Shown here piece by piece: positions 62,806-64,000 of a stretch of 64,000 bases of DNA. Every line of letters starts with the position of its first letter. Positions within the stretch are counted from its first letter, which is position 1. Below the pieces are notes generated by a model. The model saw only the letters and a program-made list of their open reading frames with translations, was not told where the DNA came from and did not search any database. The stretch comes from Rothia sp. P100. Lineage in GTDB: Bacteria; Actinomycetota; Actinomycetes; Actinomycetales; Micrococcaceae. A program made the position numbers and the translations under genes. Where the stretch lies: NCBI RefSeq assembly GCF_023712425.1, contig NZ_JAMAYG010000003.1, positions 186,001-250,000 of the forward strand. Reading direction: 5' to 3'.

Positions 62806-62834
62806 CGAGCCGACGCTTCTGCTGATATAAATCT

Positions 62835-62868
62835 AAGGACGCCGCACACTAACTGTGCGGCGTCCTTT
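62835..62868. terminator. Bidirectional terminator after the M13 peptidase gene
   Basis: AAGGACGCCGCACA (62835-62848) and TGTGCGGCGTCCTT (62854-62867) form a perfect 14-bp stem with short loop, T on both outer sides. Confidence 0.9.
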
Positions 62869-62889
62869 CACCTTAGAAGCGAGGGCAGG

Positions 62890-64000
62890 CTATGCCATAG
62901 CGGGTGCGTCCCAGAGGTTCAGCACGGTGCCAACGCCCTTGCGCACGGCGTTGCGGTAGACCACAGTACCCCAGGCGACATCCTCAATAGGCATGCCACC
63001 CACGGAGTAGACGGTGATTTTCTCTTCATCATCCTGCGGCTCGGGGTGATTGAGTGCCTCACCCAAATCGCGCAGGCGCTCGGCAGGGATCAGGCCGTTG
63101 TGCACGCGGTCGTTGAACTTACAACCAATGATTGAGACATAGTTATGGGAGGCTCCGGGTTCGGTTTCTTCAGCCCAAGCGTCGTACATGCCGGCGTTAT
63201 CGACCAGTAGACGCACGTCGTCTTCAAACATCCCTTCATCCAAGTTGCAGGCAGCGGGCATGGCGAAGAAAGCGCCGGGCTTGACCCATTCGCGGCGCAC
63301 GGTGGGGTAGGTTTCGGGGTCGCCCACGTGAATGGAGGTGCAAAAGGTGACGATGTCAGAATCGCGCACAACTTGCTCTAGTTCTTCTACCACTTCCACA
63401 GTTTTGGTGGGGTACTTGTCCTGCGCCCATTCAATGAAGCTCTCAATACCCTTGGTGCTACGCCCCAGCACCTTAATGTGCTCCACGGTGGGTCGGGCAT
63501 CGATGAGGGCAGCTACGGTTGCCTTGGCAATAACGCCAGGACCTAACAGGCCGAGCACCTTGGCGTTTTTGGGGGCGTAGTGGCGGGCGCCGACGCCGGA
63601 GGTGCAACCGGTGCGGTAGGCAGAGAGCAGGTTGGCGCTCATGTAGGCAAGAGGGGCACCAGTCACGGTGTGGTGCAGGGCCAGCATGAGAATGGAGCGG
63701 GGTAGACCCTGCTCGCGGTTACTCACATTAGAGCCGTAAGACTTCACACCGGTCATGCGGAAGGAGCCGCCCAGGTAGGCGGGCATGGTGACAAAACGGC
63801 GGTCGGGGCCGTCCGCGGGCATACCCTCGTGCGTGGGGTTGATAGGGAACTGCACCTTGGAGCCATGGGATTCGCCCAGGTGACCTGCCATGCGGTAGTC
63901 GCCGCGGGCGTGCAGTGCCAGGGTTTCTTCCATGGCGTCGATGCAGGCGGTGACATCTTCAACGCCGGCTGCGATCATGTCGGTTTCGCTGAGATAGCGG
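62890..64000 (-). CDS. Ornithine cyclodeaminase/mu-crystallin family protein (tyramine oxidase subunit B-like), 5' end beyond the window
   Basis: At least 369 residues; the frame runs off the window end, and RYLSETDMIAAGVED upstream of the internal ATG 63978 is the conserved OCD-family N-terminus, so the gene continues outside. Typical segments: KSYGSNVSNREQGLPRSIL, LSAYRTGCTSGVGARH, a Rossmann GLLGPGVIAK and SVGGMPIEDVAWG. The overall sequence resembles actinobacterial proteins named tyramine oxidase subunit B, from memory. NAD(P)-binding is expected; the substrate is not known. Partner genes would lie outside. Confidence 0.88.
   Translation of the reverse strand, partial: RYLSETDMIAAGVEDVTACIDAMEETLALHARGDYRMAGHLGESHGSKVQFPINPTHEGMPADGPDRRFVTMPAYLGGSFRMTGVKSYGSNVSNREQGLPRSILMLALHHTVTGAPLAYMSANLLSAYRTGCTSGVGARHYAPKNAKVLGLLGPGVIAKATVAALIDARPTVEHIKVLGRSTKGIESFIEWAQDKYPTKTVEVVEELEQVVRDSDIVTFCTSIHVGDPETYPTVRREWVKPGAFFAMPAACNLDEGMFEDDVRLLVDNAGMYDAWAEETEPGASHNYVSIIGCKFNDRVHNGLIPAERLRDLGEALNHPEPQDDEEKITVYSVGGMPIEDVAWGTVVYRNAVRKGVGTVLNLWDAPAMA

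Noticed and set aside
1-64000. CRISPR arrays, tRNA or rRNA genes, insertion sequences
   Set aside because: No regular spacer-repeat pattern, no cloverleaf or rRNA-like stretch, and no transposase frame were seen on either strand.

Overview
The window reads as a chromosomal segment of a high-GC Gram-positive bacterium (Actinomycetota). Gene content and style suggest Micrococcaceae, most likely Rothia or a close relative: GTG/TTG starts and probable leaderless transcripts, an inositol catabolism locus of the Corynebacterium/Arthrobacter type, a DHA2 exporter, and a fused membrane/copper nitrite-reductase-like protein. The genus is inference from memory of such gene sets, not from a search. No rRNA, tRNA, insertion sequence, phage module or CRISPR array was found. 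Coding density is high, and most convergent gene pairs are separated by clear hairpin terminators.

Layout. 1-10.9 kb: secreted subtilisin-like protease with three SLH repeats, a glycosyltransferase, a decayed short-chain dehydrogenase fragment, a DUF4870 protein, nadE, an M18 aminopeptidase, a CPBP protease and an unrecognised one-helix surface protein. 10.9-21.4 kb: GT87 membrane mannosyltransferase-like gene with a small membrane partner, a DUF456 protein, a 964-residue NnrS-like/cupredoxin/NirK-like fusion, a lytic transglycosylase, a cytochrome P450, a cupin, a DUF1846 protein and a glycerophosphodiesterase. 21.5-28.4 kb: pxpA, then a divergent cluster (aminotransferase and ureohydrolase on one side, sodium:solute symporter and ThDP decarboxylase on the other) that fits an arginine-transaminase/guanidinobutyrate route. 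28.5-32.2 kb: a MacA/MacB-like ABC export operon.

32.3-51.8 kb is a large myo-inositol catabolic island: tautomerase, GntR regulator, iolB, a TSUP permease, two extra Gfo/Idh/MocA dehydrogenases flanking a LacI regulator, iolH, iolT, iolG, iolE, iolA, iolD, a Cgl0159-type aldolase, iolC and a second TIM-barrel isomerase. Together they cover uptake (IolT), oxidation (IolG), dehydration (IolE), ring cleavage (IolD), isomerisation (IolB), phosphorylation (IolC), aldol cleavage (probably the Cgl0159-type protein) and conversion of malonate semialdehyde to acetyl-CoA (IolA). Four promoter regions share a TWTGT-N4-ACAWA operator, probably bound by the GntR protein. Two others share a TTTGAACC-type LacI operator.

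51.8-64 kb: a membrane protein with three 50-residue Ltp-type repeats, an aldo/keto reductase, a secreted trypsin-like protease whose start region is tandemly duplicated, a SAM-I riboswitch ahead of metF-metE, a DHA2 exporter, an M13 metallopeptidase and an ornithine-cyclodeaminase-family gene cut by the window end.

The most interesting items are the shared inositol-island operators (including one on a tautomerase promoter), the membrane-anchored NirK-like fusion, the inferred 2-ketoarginine cluster, and the duplicated start codon of the S1 protease. I did not find a convincing wholly new defence or mobile system.
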